Below are positions 10,984-20,300 of a stretch of DNA of 30,055 nucleotides, one piece after another. The translations under genes and the position numbers were made by a program. Source of the DNA: a virus. The stretch covers positions 1 to 30,055 of IMG/VR virus record IMGVR_UViG_3300025759_000448; one strand, given 5' to 3'. Below the pieces are notes generated by a model that ran no database searches, was not told the DNA's origin, and was given only the letters and a program-made list of their open reading frames with translations. The stretch's first letter is position 1, and every line of letters begins with the position of its first letter.

Positions 10984-13900
10984 TCAACCAACAATTTCTT
11001 GAAGAGTGATGTATGAAATAAATCTTTCATGTTGATTGCCGTCAGTATCAGCGACCGTTCTATTACCATACCAAGTGTCGGTGATTCTTGGATAAATTGT
11101 TGGGTAATATGTCACAATACCAGTTGTATTTGGACTATCCAGGAAATTGATAATTGATAGTTTTTCTGCAGTGCTGGCAGCGTCTTGAGAATAATTCACA
11201 ACTGGTGTTGTTATTCCACGATTTCTGCTTCCAGCAGAATTATGATATCCGGCAGCGGTCTCTCCTGGTGCCACATCTATGAATCCACCTGCATAATTGC
11301 CACTATGTCTTTGAATAGAAATGCCAGTATCATAATTACTAGCGGTATTAGCAAATTCTCCAGTAAGATCAAAAGTAACAAGAACTTTATTTGAAGCACT
11401 GTTAAGAGTAATCTCAATAGCCATATCATCAATAGTGTTAAATTGGGCTGCAGTTATTGGTTGTGTAAAAGTAGCATCAGTGCTATAACCAACAATCTGA
11501 CGTGTGGATCCTCTTACATTTGCAGTTACAATGAAATCACTATCACCACTAATCCAACGATCAGTTCCATCACCGATTGCAAGTTGTTTGTCACCAGTTG
11601 CAGATGGAAGCTCTACATCCCTACCAATGGCAATATTACAAGAACCAGTGGTATTTGTGTTACCTGCACATTGACCTAGGAAAATATTGCTAGAACCAGA
11701 GAGATTATAACGACCAGCATAACTTCCAAAGAAGTTATTATGGCACCCTGTCGCACAATTACTGTAAAATAATACATTTTTCTGACCTTCACCTGCACGA
11801 AAACCAATAAAGTTATTATAACTTGCGGAAGTAATCGAGATCCCTGCATATTGTCCAAAGAAGTTGTTATGGCATCCATTTATTGTTTCTCCAATTGCAA
11901 AGGTGCCATGTCCTGCACAATGGCCAAGGATGTTATTATGACATCCAGTAGTGATATACCTTCCTGCAAAATTACCAAAGAAATTATTATAACCTCCGGT
12001 GTTGACTCTGCATCCTGCACATGAACCAATGAAGTTATTATGACATGCAGTGGTGTTGGCTCTTCCTGCCATAGATCCAAAGAAGTTATTACAATCTCCA
12101 GAGGTGTTGTTCAGGCCTGCCTGATATCCAATGAAGTTATTGGAATTTCCAGAGAGGTTATTACATCCTGCCATATGACCAATAAAATTATTATGGAATC
12201 CAGTGGTGTTACCGTATCCTGCCCTTCTGCCAAAGAAGTTATTATAACATCCAGTGGTGTTGGACCGTCCTGCAGCACATCCAATGAAGTTATTACAACC
12301 TCCACAGGTGTTGCACTTTCCTGCACCTTGTCCAAGAAAGTTATTATTGGATCCAGTGGTGTTGCTACATCCTGCACAATAACCAATGAAGTTATTAACA
12401 CTTCCAGTGGTGTTGAAGCATCCTGCCCATCGTCCAAGGAAGTTATTATAGCATCCAGTGGTGTTGCACAATCCTGCTTGTTGTCCAAAGAAGTTATTAT
12501 GCCATCCAGTAGTGTTACTACATCCTGCCTGATATCCCTGGAAGTTATTATAACATCCATCACGAGATAAATAACCAGCAAAATATCCAATTGCTATATT
12601 ATGCTCGGATTTGGACAAGGCATTCCATAAATTATTTTCAGCATAACCAAGAGCACTACGTCCAATAGCAACGTTATTGGTGACACAACCTGAAGCTTTT
12701 TCCCCTGCATATCTTCCAAGGAAAACGTTATCATACATGTCGCCATTAGCATTATAACCAGCACATTCTCCAATGAATATGTTGGAAATTGGGCAATAAT
12801 CTATTCCACCTTGTTGAGGGAAAGCTACTCCTATAGAACCAGCTGCACAATATCCGATTGCAACGTTTCTACGCGAAAATCCATATGGAGATGCTGTAGA
12901 GAATCCAGCTCTATATCCTATAAAGGTGTTATATTGCTCACTTGCATCAACACTATCCCATGCAGTATGTCCCTGTGAATTATATCCTGCACATTCCCCA
13001 ATATAAACATTTCCACACTCAACAGTATTACGGAATCCTGCAAGAACTCCGAAGAAATTATTTGAACCTCCAGTAGTATTACATTTGCCTGCAGAGGGAC
13101 CAAGGAAGTTATTATATGATCCGGTAGTGTTTTTGAATCCTGCACACTCACCAAGGAAGTTATTATGACATCCTTCAGTGTTACAAACTCCTGCACGAAG
13201 ACCAAGGAAGTTATTATCACATCCAGTGGTGTTTTTTAATCCTGCACACTCACCAAGGAAGTTGTTATTACATCCAGTGGTGTTACAAACTCCTGCACAC
13301 TGACCAAGGAAGTTGTTATCACATCCAGTGGTGTTTTTGAATCCTGCACAAATACCAAGGAAGTTGTTATACCATCCTTCGGTATTATTACATCCTGCAC
13401 TGAGGCCTAGGAAATTGTTATACTTTCCACTGGTGTTAGAACATCCTGCATAGTGTCCAAAGAAGTTATTATGACATCCACTAGTGTTAGAATATCCTGC
13501 ACATGCCCCAAAGAAATTATTATATCCTCCGGTAGTGTTGCTACATCCTGAAAATTTTCCAAGGAATATATTATAACTTCCGGTAGTGGTATAGTGTCCT
13601 GCACAAAGACCAATAAAGACATTATGGTTTGAAAAGGTTAATGATGAACCAGCTCCAACACCTGATATAAAATTATTAGAACCTGAAATGAGATTACCTG
13701 AAAAACGAGTAGCAGTAGTAAATCCAGCATTTCGGCCAATAAAAACATTGTCATCACCATTATTATGATATCCTGCTGATGCACCAATTGCTACAGAACC
13801 ATTAGAATAAGTATTACAGAATCCTGATTGTTGACCAAAGAAGATATTATTAGTTCCAGAGGTGTTGCTACGTCCTGCACCAACACCAATAAAAGTATTA

Positions 13901-14106
13901 TTTTTTCCGCTTGTTAATGATTGACCTGTTGTGCTATCTCCAATTCTAACATTATGAGTTGCAAATCCAATGTATGCACTACCACCACCCTCATTGTAAA
14001 TTGTAACGCCAGAACCAACGGTTATAGTTCCAACACCCGTGGTTCCAGCATTTAGAATATCTCTATTATCATCGATAATAGTAGAATTGGAAATTTTAAT
14101 AGCCAT
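10984..14106 (-). CDS. Giant repetitive fibre/adhesin-like virion protein (1040 aa)
   Basis: After a short N-terminal segment, residues about 50-830 are dozens of copies of a 17-residue unit NNF(F/L/I)GxxAGxxNTTGxx. These are rich in Gly, Asn and unusually Cys, and are occasionally replaced by longer spacers. The pattern is that of the YadA-head-like NTTG repeats of tail-fibre-domain proteins, expected to form a trimeric beta-solenoid stalk. The last 200 residues (from about QLAIGDGTDRWISGD) are a non-repetitive beta-rich domain, a likely tip. Unlike the two related proteins here it has no visible peptidase-S74 chaperone. A GAGGAC ribosome site precedes ATG 14106. It probably recognises the cyanobacterial surface; this is inference. 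Confidence 0.8.
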   Translation of the reverse strand: MAIKISNSTIIDDNRDILNAGTTGVGTITVGSGVTIYNEGGGSAYIGFATHNVRIGDSTTGQSLTSGKNNTFIGVGAGRSNTSGTNNIFFGQQSGFCNTYSNGSVAIGASAGYHNNGDDNVFIGRNAGFTTATRFSGNLISGSNNFISGVGAGSSLTFSNHNVFIGLCAGHYTTTGSYNIFLGKFSGCSNTTGGYNNFFGACAGYSNTSGCHNNFFGHYAGCSNTSGKYNNFLGLSAGCNNTEGWYNNFLGICAGFKNTTGCDNNFLGQCAGVCNTTGCNNNFLGECAGLKNTTGCDNNFLGLRAGVCNTEGCHNNFLGECAGFKNTTGSYNNFLGPSAGKCNTTGGSNNFFGVLAGFRNTVECGNVYIGECAGYNSQGHTAWDSVDASEQYNTFIGYRAGFSTASPYGFSRRNVAIGYCAAGSIGVAFPQQGGIDYCPISNIFIGECAGYNANGDMYDNVFLGRYAGEKASGCVTNNVAIGRSALGYAENNLWNALSKSEHNIAIGYFAGYLSRDGCYNNFQGYQAGCSNTTGWHNNFFGQQAGLCNTTGCYNNFLGRWAGCFNTTGSVNNFIGYCAGCSNTTGSNNNFLGQGAGKCNTCGGCNNFIGCAAGRSNTTGCYNNFFGRRAGYGNTTGFHNNFIGHMAGCNNLSGNSNNFIGYQAGLNNTSGDCNNFFGSMAGRANTTACHNNFIGSCAGCRVNTGGYNNFFGNFAGRYITTGCHNNILGHCAGHGTFAIGETINGCHNNFFGQYAGISITSASYNNFIGFRAGEGQKNVLFYSNCATGCHNNFFGSYAGRYNLSGSSNIFLGQCAGNTNTTGSCNIAIGRDVELPSATGDKQLAIGDGTDRWISGDSDFIVTANVRGSTRQIVGYSTDATFTQPITAAQFNTIDDMAIEITLNSASNKVLVTFDLTGEFANTASNYDTGISIQRHSGNYAGGFIDVAPGETAAGYHNSAGSRNRGITTPVVNYSQDAASTAEKLSIINFLDSPNTTGIVTYYPTIYPRITDTWYGNRTVADTDGNQHERFISYITLQEIVG
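13635..13830 (-). repeat. Non-unit block duplicated in the neighbouring fibre gene (copy A)
   Basis: This segment encodes SVAIGASAGYHNNGDDNVFI and the following GRNAGFTT...FISGVGAGSSLT. It is clearly homologous at DNA and protein level to about 16095-16288 in the 2034-aa gene, where the protein reads SVAIGQSAGYHNDASDNVFL. The boundaries are approximate. Confidence 0.8.
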
Positions 14107-14140
14107 CTACCGTCCTCGTATATACTGGGTAGTTTTTTAT

Positions 14141-14149
14141 TATTTAGTA
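14141..14149 (-). promoter_or_regulatory. Candidate late promoter
   Basis: The minus strand reads TACTAAATA. It fills most of the 44-nt gap between the two giant fibre genes, together with a GAGGAC ribosome site. Confidence 0.55.
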
Positions 14150-14150
14150 A

Positions 14151-17100
14151 TCACTCAAGTCTTGATAGTCTTTCGTTCAAATCATTAATTTGTGTTTGTT
14201 GTTCTTTTACAACCTCAATCAGAAGACCTATCAATCCGTTGTAATTAACCGTCTTCGGATCGGTATTACTTACCAGTTCAGGCAGAACTTTTTCAACCTG
14301 GTCAGCAATAACACCCATAGAAGGTTTATTATTTTCAATCCAATTGAATGATACACCATCAATTTGTTGTACCTTATCAACTGCATTTTCAACTCTCTGT
14401 ATGTTTGTCTTCAGTTTTTGATCAGAAGTTGAATTGAAGTCAGATGCAGTTACAACACCGACAACCGAAATACCTCCACTACCATTGACACTAACATCCC
14501 CACTAACAGTTAATGATGTAAGATTTCCAACAGATGTTAGTGAAGAATTAACAACTCCAGATCCAAGCGTTGTTGCAGACAGAACATCAGTTCCATTAAT
14601 CTTATATGTTTTATCAGCAGAAGAAAGATTCAGATTTACATTAGATTTAAGTGCAGTATTTGTATCATCATAAAGGAAAGTAACATCACTGCCAATTCCA
14701 ATTCCTGCACCATCCAATTCAGTGCGATTTGGAACTGTGGATGCGATACCAACTACAAAATCACCAAGAGTAATTGTTTCCGAATTGACAACAAAGTTAT
14801 CACCATCAACATAAAGGTCTCCTTTAATTCTTACCGAACCAGTATTATCACCAACTGCCGCTGGATCAATGACGAAGTTAGTTGGACCATGAAGTTCTCC
14901 AGAAACCTTTATGTTTCCACCAACATCAACTCTTTGTGTTGGATTAGTAATTCCAAATCCAACAAAGTATGACTCATTACCATCAATCCAATTTGTATTA
15001 CCAATACCAATTGCTAATTGGGTGCTTTCTGTAGGTGCAGCAACTCTTGCATTATATCCAATTGCAACCTGTTCTCCTTTAGTGCTTGTGGCACCAGCAC
15101 ACCAACCAAGGAAGACATTATGACAACCTGTTTCATTTGAGAAACCTGCCTTATAACCAGCAACAATGTTGCAATCTCCATCAGTGTTGCAATGTCCTGC
15201 ACAATGTCCAAAGAAGATATTGAATTCTCCTGTTGTATTACATGCACCACTTCTTAAACCTGCAAAAAGGTTACATGCTCCACTAGTATTTGAACGACCT
15301 GAACAATGTCCAAAGAATATGTTATACGAACCAGATGCACTAGCAAAACCTGAACCTGCAAGGACACCAATAAAGGTATTATTATTACCAGTACTAAAGT
15401 AACCTGCAGAATTACCTATAGAAACATTACTATGACCAGTGGTTCTGCAATGTGCTGCACATCGGCCAATTGCTACGTTATCATAACCAGTGGTGTTGCA
15501 TCTTCCTGCAAAAGGACCAAAGAAGTTATTATAACATCCAGTGCTGTTGCTGTATCCTGCACAACAACCAAAGAAGTTATTATGGCATCCACAAGAGTTG
15601 ACCCATCCTGCAGACTGACCAAAGAAGTTATTATAACTTCCAGTGGTATTATTTCCTCCTGCATTACCAAAGAAGTTATTATTACTTCCAGAGGTGTTAC
15701 TTACACCTGCAGCTGCACCAAAGAAGTTATTACAAACTCCAGTGGTTTTGCATCCTGCTCGACAACCAAAGAAGTTGTTGTGACATCCATCGACGCTGCA
15801 GAATCCTGCACGCTCACCAATGAAGTTATTATTACTTCCAGAATTGTTGCAATATCCTGCACTATCACCAAGGAAGTTATTATGACTTCCAGTGGTGTTT
15901 TTGTATCCGGCAGAACTACCAAGGAAGTTATTATTATTTGCAGTGGTATTGTAGTATCCTGCCTGATTACCAAAGAAGTTATTACAACCTCCAGTGGTGT
16001 TATTTCCTCCTGCAAAATTGCCAAGAAAGTTATTGTAATCTCCAGTGGTGTTGTATCTTCCTACTCTATTACCAATGAAGGTATTATTGCATCCAGTGGT
16101 TAATGAGGAACCAGCTCCAACACCCGATATGAAGTTATGAGAACCCGTAATAAGGTCACTTGAAGAACGAGTAACAGTAGTAAATCCAGCATTTCTTCCC
16201 AAGAAGACATTATCAGAAGCATCATTATGATATCCTGCTGATTGTCCAATTGCTACTGAGCCATTAGTATCGGTGTTGCAGAATCCTGCACACTCGCCTA
16301 TGAAGTTATTACAACTTCCAGTGGTGTTTTTGCATCCTGCATCATGTCCAAAGAAGTTATTATAAGATCCGGAGGTATTACTACATCCTGCACATCTACC
16401 AAGGAAGTTATTATTGGTTCCAGAGGTGTTGCAATATCCTGCACTATCACCAAGGAAGTTATTGTAAAATCCACTACAACTGAAATGTCCTGCACACTGA
16501 CCAACGAAGAAATTACCAGCTCCAGTGCTGTTGCACCTTCCTGCAAGATATCCAATGAAGGTATTGTTTGAAGCATTGCAATTGTCATATCCTGCACAAT
16601 ATCCAATGAAGGTATTATAATCGCCAGTATTGTTGTTGTATCCTGCAGAACGACCAATGAAAGTATTATAATTTCCAGATGTGTTATCACGTCCCGAATG
16701 CTGACCAATGAAGGTATTATAATCGCCACCGCTATTGTTACATCCTGCACATGCACCAAGGAATACATTATGATATGCAGTATCAGTATTACATCCTGCA
16801 CAAGCACCAAGGAATATATTATTGTGTCCGGATGTAAGGTTTAAACCACTAGAAGATCCTATTGCAATATTGTTGTCTGCACTAGTAATATTATGTCCTG
16901 CAGATCTACCTGCAAAGAAGTTATCAGCACCATCAGTTCTATTTGGTAATGATGTAATATTTTGTGCAAAAATATTTGTGGTGTTATCATAGTTGAAAGC
17001 ACCAGCATTTGTAAGACCCGCACCATCACCATGGAATGATGTTGCAGTCATTGAACCTCCAATGCTCACAGAGGTTGAAAGGCCAATTGTTGTTATTCCT

Positions 17101-20100
17101 GCATTGAAATCTACAGTAACGTTATCAGTATTATATACAAAAGTAATACCAATACCCGAATAAACAGCACCATATCCATAAGAACCACCATATCCATCAA
17201 ATATTTGAACACCAGTACCAGTTGCAACAATTCCTGTCAGTTGACTTCCATCAATCGGAGGAAGAGAACCGGTCAGAATACCTGCACGAATTGAAGTAAT
17301 TCCATCACCATTACCTTCAATATTAGTAGCTGTTAATACTCCACTAATATTTGCATTAGTTGATATAAGATTAACTATTGTACCAATACCACTCACATTC
17401 AAGTTCTGGAAATTAACACTTCCTGATGCACCACCAAGAACATATGCACTTACGTTGCTTGCAGTAATTTTACGATTAGTTCCACCTGCACCATCATCAA
17501 CAATGAATAAATCTTCATTAGCCAGAGATGATAGTTCTGTACCACCATCAATATCAAGAGATGCAATTGGTACAGTTCCATCACTTAAACCAGAACCAGA
17601 ACCACTGAAGGAACTTGCAGTAGCAACACCAGAGACAGATAATGTATCTGCTGTTGCATTTCCTAATGTAGAAATGCCTGTGTTCTTGAGACCAACAGTT
17701 GTGGTTTGACCTAATGTAGTAATACCGGTAACAACTAAAGTATCTGACGTAGCATTACCTAAAGTGGAAATGCCAGTGTTCTTAAGACCTGCAGTTGTGG
17801 TTTGACCTAATGTAGTAATACCAGCAACATTTAATCCTGATGCTGTAGTTTGACCTAAAGTAGTAATACCAGTAACGTTTAATCTGGCAGCCTTAATTCC
17901 AGCATCAGCATTTACTCCACCAGTGAGTGTAGAGACACCAGAAACAACTAAAGTGTCTGCTGTTGCATTCCCTAATGTAGAAATTCCAGTGTTCTTAAAG
18001 CCAGTAGTTGTAGTTTGACCTAATGTAGTAATACCGGTAACACTTAATCTTGCGGCCTTAATACCTGCATCAGCATTAACACCTCCAGTAAGTGTAGAGA
18101 CACCAGAAATGTTAAGTAAAGTTGCAGATGAACCACCAAAAGTACTAAATCCAGAGACAACTAAAGTGTCTGCTGTTGCATTACCTAATGTTGAAATTCC
18201 AGTATTCTTAAGACCTGCAGTTGTGGTTTGACCTAATGTGGAAATGCCAGTGACTTCTAATGTTGATATTTGTGTGGCAGAAAGTGTACTAACACCTGCA
18301 GTACTAACAAATTCTGAACTTACACTGAAAGAACTTAATGCTAATTGTTCACCAAGAGCAAGTGATGTTATACTGGTAACGCCCGTGAAGTTTGCATTTA
18401 TTGCACTAATAGATCCAAAAGTACTAAATCCAGATACATTTAATAATGTTGCAGATGAACCACCAAGAGTACTAAATCCAGAAACAACTAAAGTGTCTGC
18501 TGTTGCATTCCCTAATGTAGAAATTCCAGTGTTCTTAAGACCAGTTGTGGTAGTTTGATCTAATGTAGAAATTCCAGTAACTTTTAATCCTGTTGCTGTA
18601 GTTTGACCTAATGTAGTAATACCGGTAACACTTAATCTTGCGGCCTTAATACCTTCATCGGCGTTTACTCCACCAGTGAGTGTAGAGACACCAGAAACAC
18701 TCAATAATGTTGCAGATGAACCACCAAGAGTACTAAATCCAGATACAACAAGGTTAGTTGATGTTGCATCACTTAATGTTGAAATTCCAGTAACACTTAA
18801 TCTTGCGGCCTTAATACCTTCATCAGCATTTACTCCACCAGTAAGTGTAGAAACACCAGAAACACTTAATAATGATGCAGAAGTAGCACCAAGAGTACTA
18901 AATCCAGAAACAACTAATGTGTCTGCTGTTGCATTACCTAATGTAGAAATTCCAGTGTTCTTGAGACCTGCAGTTGTGGTTTGTCCTAATGTAGAAATTC
19001 CAGCAACACTTAATCTTGCGGCCTTAATACCTGCATCAGCATTAACACCTCCAGTAAGTGTAGAGACACCAGAAACACTTAATAATGATGCAGAAGTAGC
19101 ACCAAGAGTACTAAATCCAGAAACATTTAAGGTTATTGACTCGACAAAACCAAGAGTATTGATACCGCTATAGTTTGCAGATTGACCTGTTAGATAAGTT
19201 AATGTAGAAATACCTGGAGCATAGAGGCCAGTATTAACACCAGCAAGAATTGTATTTGATAACTTGGCACTACCTAATGTAGAGAATCCAGAAACAACCA
19301 AAGTTGTTCCACTTACATGACTAATAGTAGAAATACCAGTATAATTTAATGATACTCCATCAAGAGAAGTTAATGTAGAAATTCCACTATAGTTTGCAGA
19401 TTGACCTGTTAGATAAGTTAATGTAGAAATACCTGGAGCATACAATCCAGTATTAACACCAGCAAGAATTGTATTTGATAACTTGGCACTACCTAACGTA
19501 GAGAATCCACTTACTGTTAGTTCTGTAGATTCAATGCTTGTTAATGTATTAATTCCACTATAATTTAAAGACTGACCTACTAATTTACCAATCGTTCCAA
19601 TAGCAACATTTGCAGTCTCTGATTGCAAACTAATAAAGGAACCAATACCAGTGCCAACAACATCACCTCTTGCATAAATTGCAGTGGTTCCTGTAGATAC
19701 TGATGTCCAAACAGTAAGTTTAACATCTGGATTAGTGGTTCCTACACCAACTGTTCCGACTCCTGTTACGACAAAAGCAGTTGTGTTGATACCTGCAGGA
19801 ATACTCTCAACTCTTAATGCATCCCCCTCACCTTTCTGAACAATATGAACCATCCCTTCAGAAGATGATCCTGAAAATATACCTGCACTTTTATCTGATG
19901 GTGGAACAACATCTAATCTGGCATTTGGTAAGGTGATACCAATACCAGTATTTCCCTCAATATGTACACCATCATAAACAGCTAATATCTGATTTGGTGT
20001 TCCTGTTATGACAGGATCTCCAGCACCAAGAACCAATTGTGGGAGAGTTGTAACTCCAAGGACATTCAATGTTCGAATGGTTGCAACCCCAGTAACATCG

Positions 20101-20255
20101 ATGGATGTTGCACCAATACCACCGACAACATGTAAATTTTGAAGAGGTTGAGTGGTTCCAATACCAACTCGACCTAATTCAGTATTACCTACAATTAAAT
20201 TAGTGTTGACCTCAATGCCATTCTTAATAACAAAATTCTTATTAATTCCTGCCAT
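14151..20255 (-). CDS. Giant tail-fibre-like protein with peptidase S74 C-terminus (2034 aa)
   Basis: The N-terminal part carries VGIGTTQPLQNLHVVGG-type motifs common in S74 fibres. Residues about 230-870 are a 16-residue repeat built on (V/T/N)(S/T)G(I/F/V)(S/T)TLG. Residues about 1110-1735 are the 17-residue NNFFGxxAGxxNTTGxx repeat. After QLAIGIGNTNWIDGNES comes a non-repetitive region. The last 91 residues are a peptidase-S74 intramolecular chaperone with the catalytic-type Ser1944 and Lys1949 in SDQKLKTNI, plus a coiled-coil end. By analogy with endosialidases and other S74 fibres it should trimerise, fold and cut itself just before Ser1944. GGGGGAGAG precedes ATG 20255. A host-range role is inferred. 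Confidence 0.88.
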   Translation of the reverse strand: MAGINKNFVIKNGIEVNTNLIVGNTELGRVGIGTTQPLQNLHVVGGIGATSIDVTGVATIRTLNVLGVTTLPQLVLGAGDPVITGTPNQILAVYDGVHIEGNTGIGITLPNARLDVVPPSDKSAGIFSGSSSEGMVHIVQKGEGDALRVESIPAGINTTAFVVTGVGTVGVGTTNPDVKLTVWTSVSTGTTAIYARGDVVGTGIGSFISLQSETANVAIGTIGKLVGQSLNYSGINTLTSIESTELTVSGFSTLGSAKLSNTILAGVNTGLYAPGISTLTYLTGQSANYSGISTLTSLDGVSLNYTGISTISHVSGTTLVVSGFSTLGSAKLSNTILAGVNTGLYAPGISTLTYLTGQSANYSGINTLGFVESITLNVSGFSTLGATSASLLSVSGVSTLTGGVNADAGIKAARLSVAGISTLGQTTTAGLKNTGISTLGNATADTLVVSGFSTLGATSASLLSVSGVSTLTGGVNADEGIKAARLSVTGISTLSDATSTNLVVSGFSTLGGSSATLLSVSGVSTLTGGVNADEGIKAARLSVTGITTLGQTTATGLKVTGISTLDQTTTTGLKNTGISTLGNATADTLVVSGFSTLGGSSATLLNVSGFSTFGSISAINANFTGVTSITSLALGEQLALSSFSVSSEFVSTAGVSTLSATQISTLEVTGISTLGQTTTAGLKNTGISTLGNATADTLVVSGFSTFGGSSATLLNISGVSTLTGGVNADAGIKAARLSVTGITTLGQTTTTGFKNTGISTLGNATADTLVVSGVSTLTGGVNADAGIKAARLNVTGITTLGQTTASGLNVAGITTLGQTTTAGLKNTGISTLGNATSDTLVVTGITTLGQTTTVGLKNTGISTLGNATADTLSVSGVATASSFSGSGSGLSDGTVPIASLDIDGGTELSSLANEDLFIVDDGAGGTNRKITASNVSAYVLGGASGSVNFQNLNVSGIGTIVNLISTNANISGVLTATNIEGNGDGITSIRAGILTGSLPPIDGSQLTGIVATGTGVQIFDGYGGSYGYGAVYSGIGITFVYNTDNVTVDFNAGITTIGLSTSVSIGGSMTATSFHGDGAGLTNAGAFNYDNTTNIFAQNITSLPNRTDGADNFFAGRSAGHNITSADNNIAIGSSSGLNLTSGHNNIFLGACAGCNTDTAYHNVFLGACAGCNNSGGDYNTFIGQHSGRDNTSGNYNTFIGRSAGYNNNTGDYNTFIGYCAGYDNCNASNNTFIGYLAGRCNSTGAGNFFVGQCAGHFSCSGFYNNFLGDSAGYCNTSGTNNNFLGRCAGCSNTSGSYNNFFGHDAGCKNTTGSCNNFIGECAGFCNTDTNGSVAIGQSAGYHNDASDNVFLGRNAGFTTVTRSSSDLITGSHNFISGVGAGSSLTTGCNNTFIGNRVGRYNTTGDYNNFLGNFAGGNNTTGGCNNFFGNQAGYYNTTANNNNFLGSSAGYKNTTGSHNNFLGDSAGYCNNSGSNNNFIGERAGFCSVDGCHNNFFGCRAGCKTTGVCNNFFGAAAGVSNTSGSNNNFFGNAGGNNTTGSYNNFFGQSAGWVNSCGCHNNFFGCCAGYSNSTGCYNNFFGPFAGRCNTTGYDNVAIGRCAAHCRTTGHSNVSIGNSAGYFSTGNNNTFIGVLAGSGFASASGSYNIFFGHCSGRSNTSGACNLFAGLRSGACNTTGEFNIFFGHCAGHCNTDGDCNIVAGYKAGFSNETGCHNVFLGWCAGATSTKGEQVAIGYNARVAAPTESTQLAIGIGNTNWIDGNESYFVGFGITNPTQRVDVGGNIKVSGELHGPTNFVIDPAAVGDNTGSVRIKGDLYVDGDNFVVNSETITLGDFVVGIASTVPNRTELDGAGIGIGSDVTFLYDDTNTALKSNVNLNLSSADKTYKINGTDVLSATTLGSGVVNSSLTSVGNLTSLTVSGDVSVNGSGGISVVGVVTASDFNSTSDQKLKTNIQRVENAVDKVQQIDGVSFNWIENNKPSMGVIADQVEKVLPELVSNTDPKTVNYNGLIGLLIEVVKEQQTQINDLNERLSRLE
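15080..16930 (-). repeat. Array of 51-bp (17-residue) units in the 2034-aa gene
   Basis: Each unit encodes NNF(F/L/I)GxxAGxxNTTGxx. Units differ mainly at the two xx pairs and at the end, where Cys, Tyr, Ser and His alternate. Because the period is a multiple of 3, the other frames also stay open for long runs. Confidence 0.9.
16095..16288 (-). repeat. Non-unit block duplicated between fibre genes (copy B)
   Basis: This is the partner of 13635-13830. It interrupts the 17-residue array at the same point relative to FISGVGAGSSLT. Confidence 0.8.
19171..19290 (-). repeat. 120-bp direct repeat, copy 1
   Basis: It is nearly identical to 19390-19509, with an offset of 219 bp (73 codons, in frame). 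Only a few bases differ. It lies inside the 16-residue array. Confidence 0.85.
19390..19509 (-). repeat. 120-bp direct repeat, copy 2
   Basis: Second copy of the repeat at 19171-19290. Recombination between the two would delete or add exactly 73 codons without a frameshift. Confidence 0.85.
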
Positions 20256-20290
20256 TTGGGTTCACTCTCCCCCAGAATACTACTTTTTTT

Positions 20291-20300
20291 ATTATTTATC
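20291..20300 (-). promoter_or_regulatory. Late promoter
   Basis: The minus strand reads GATAAATAAT, one base from the T4 late box. It lies 35 nt before the start of the 2034-aa fibre gene and overlaps the last two bases (stop codon) of the 1941-aa gene. Confidence 0.65.

Larger units (their letters stand above)
17640..19560 (-). repeat. Array of about 48-bp (16-residue) units in the 2034-aa gene
   Basis: Units such as KNTGISTLGNATADTL and VVSGFSTLGGSSATLL recur many times, interspersed with a longer unit SGVSTLTGGVNADAGIKAAR. Several copies are nearly identical DNA. Confidence 0.88.

Noticed and set aside
12040-12570. Long plus-strand open frames over the fibre repeats (for example 12040-12570, 15432-16103, 28430-28762), rich in VIITSSGVVVSC-like sequence
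   Set aside because: They are shadows of 51-bp units. Because the period is a multiple of 3, all frames stay open; there are no ribosome sites and the composition is unnatural.
12111-12590. Minus-strand second-frame ORFs inside the fibre arrays (for example 12111-12590, 16298-16810, 28243-28623)
   Set aside because: They have the same periodic origin as the plus-strand shadows and lie wholly inside the real fibre genes.
10984-14106. CRISPR-like or satellite array
   Set aside because: The 51-bp units have no constant repeat with unique spacers. They are codon-phased and encode a continuous protein.
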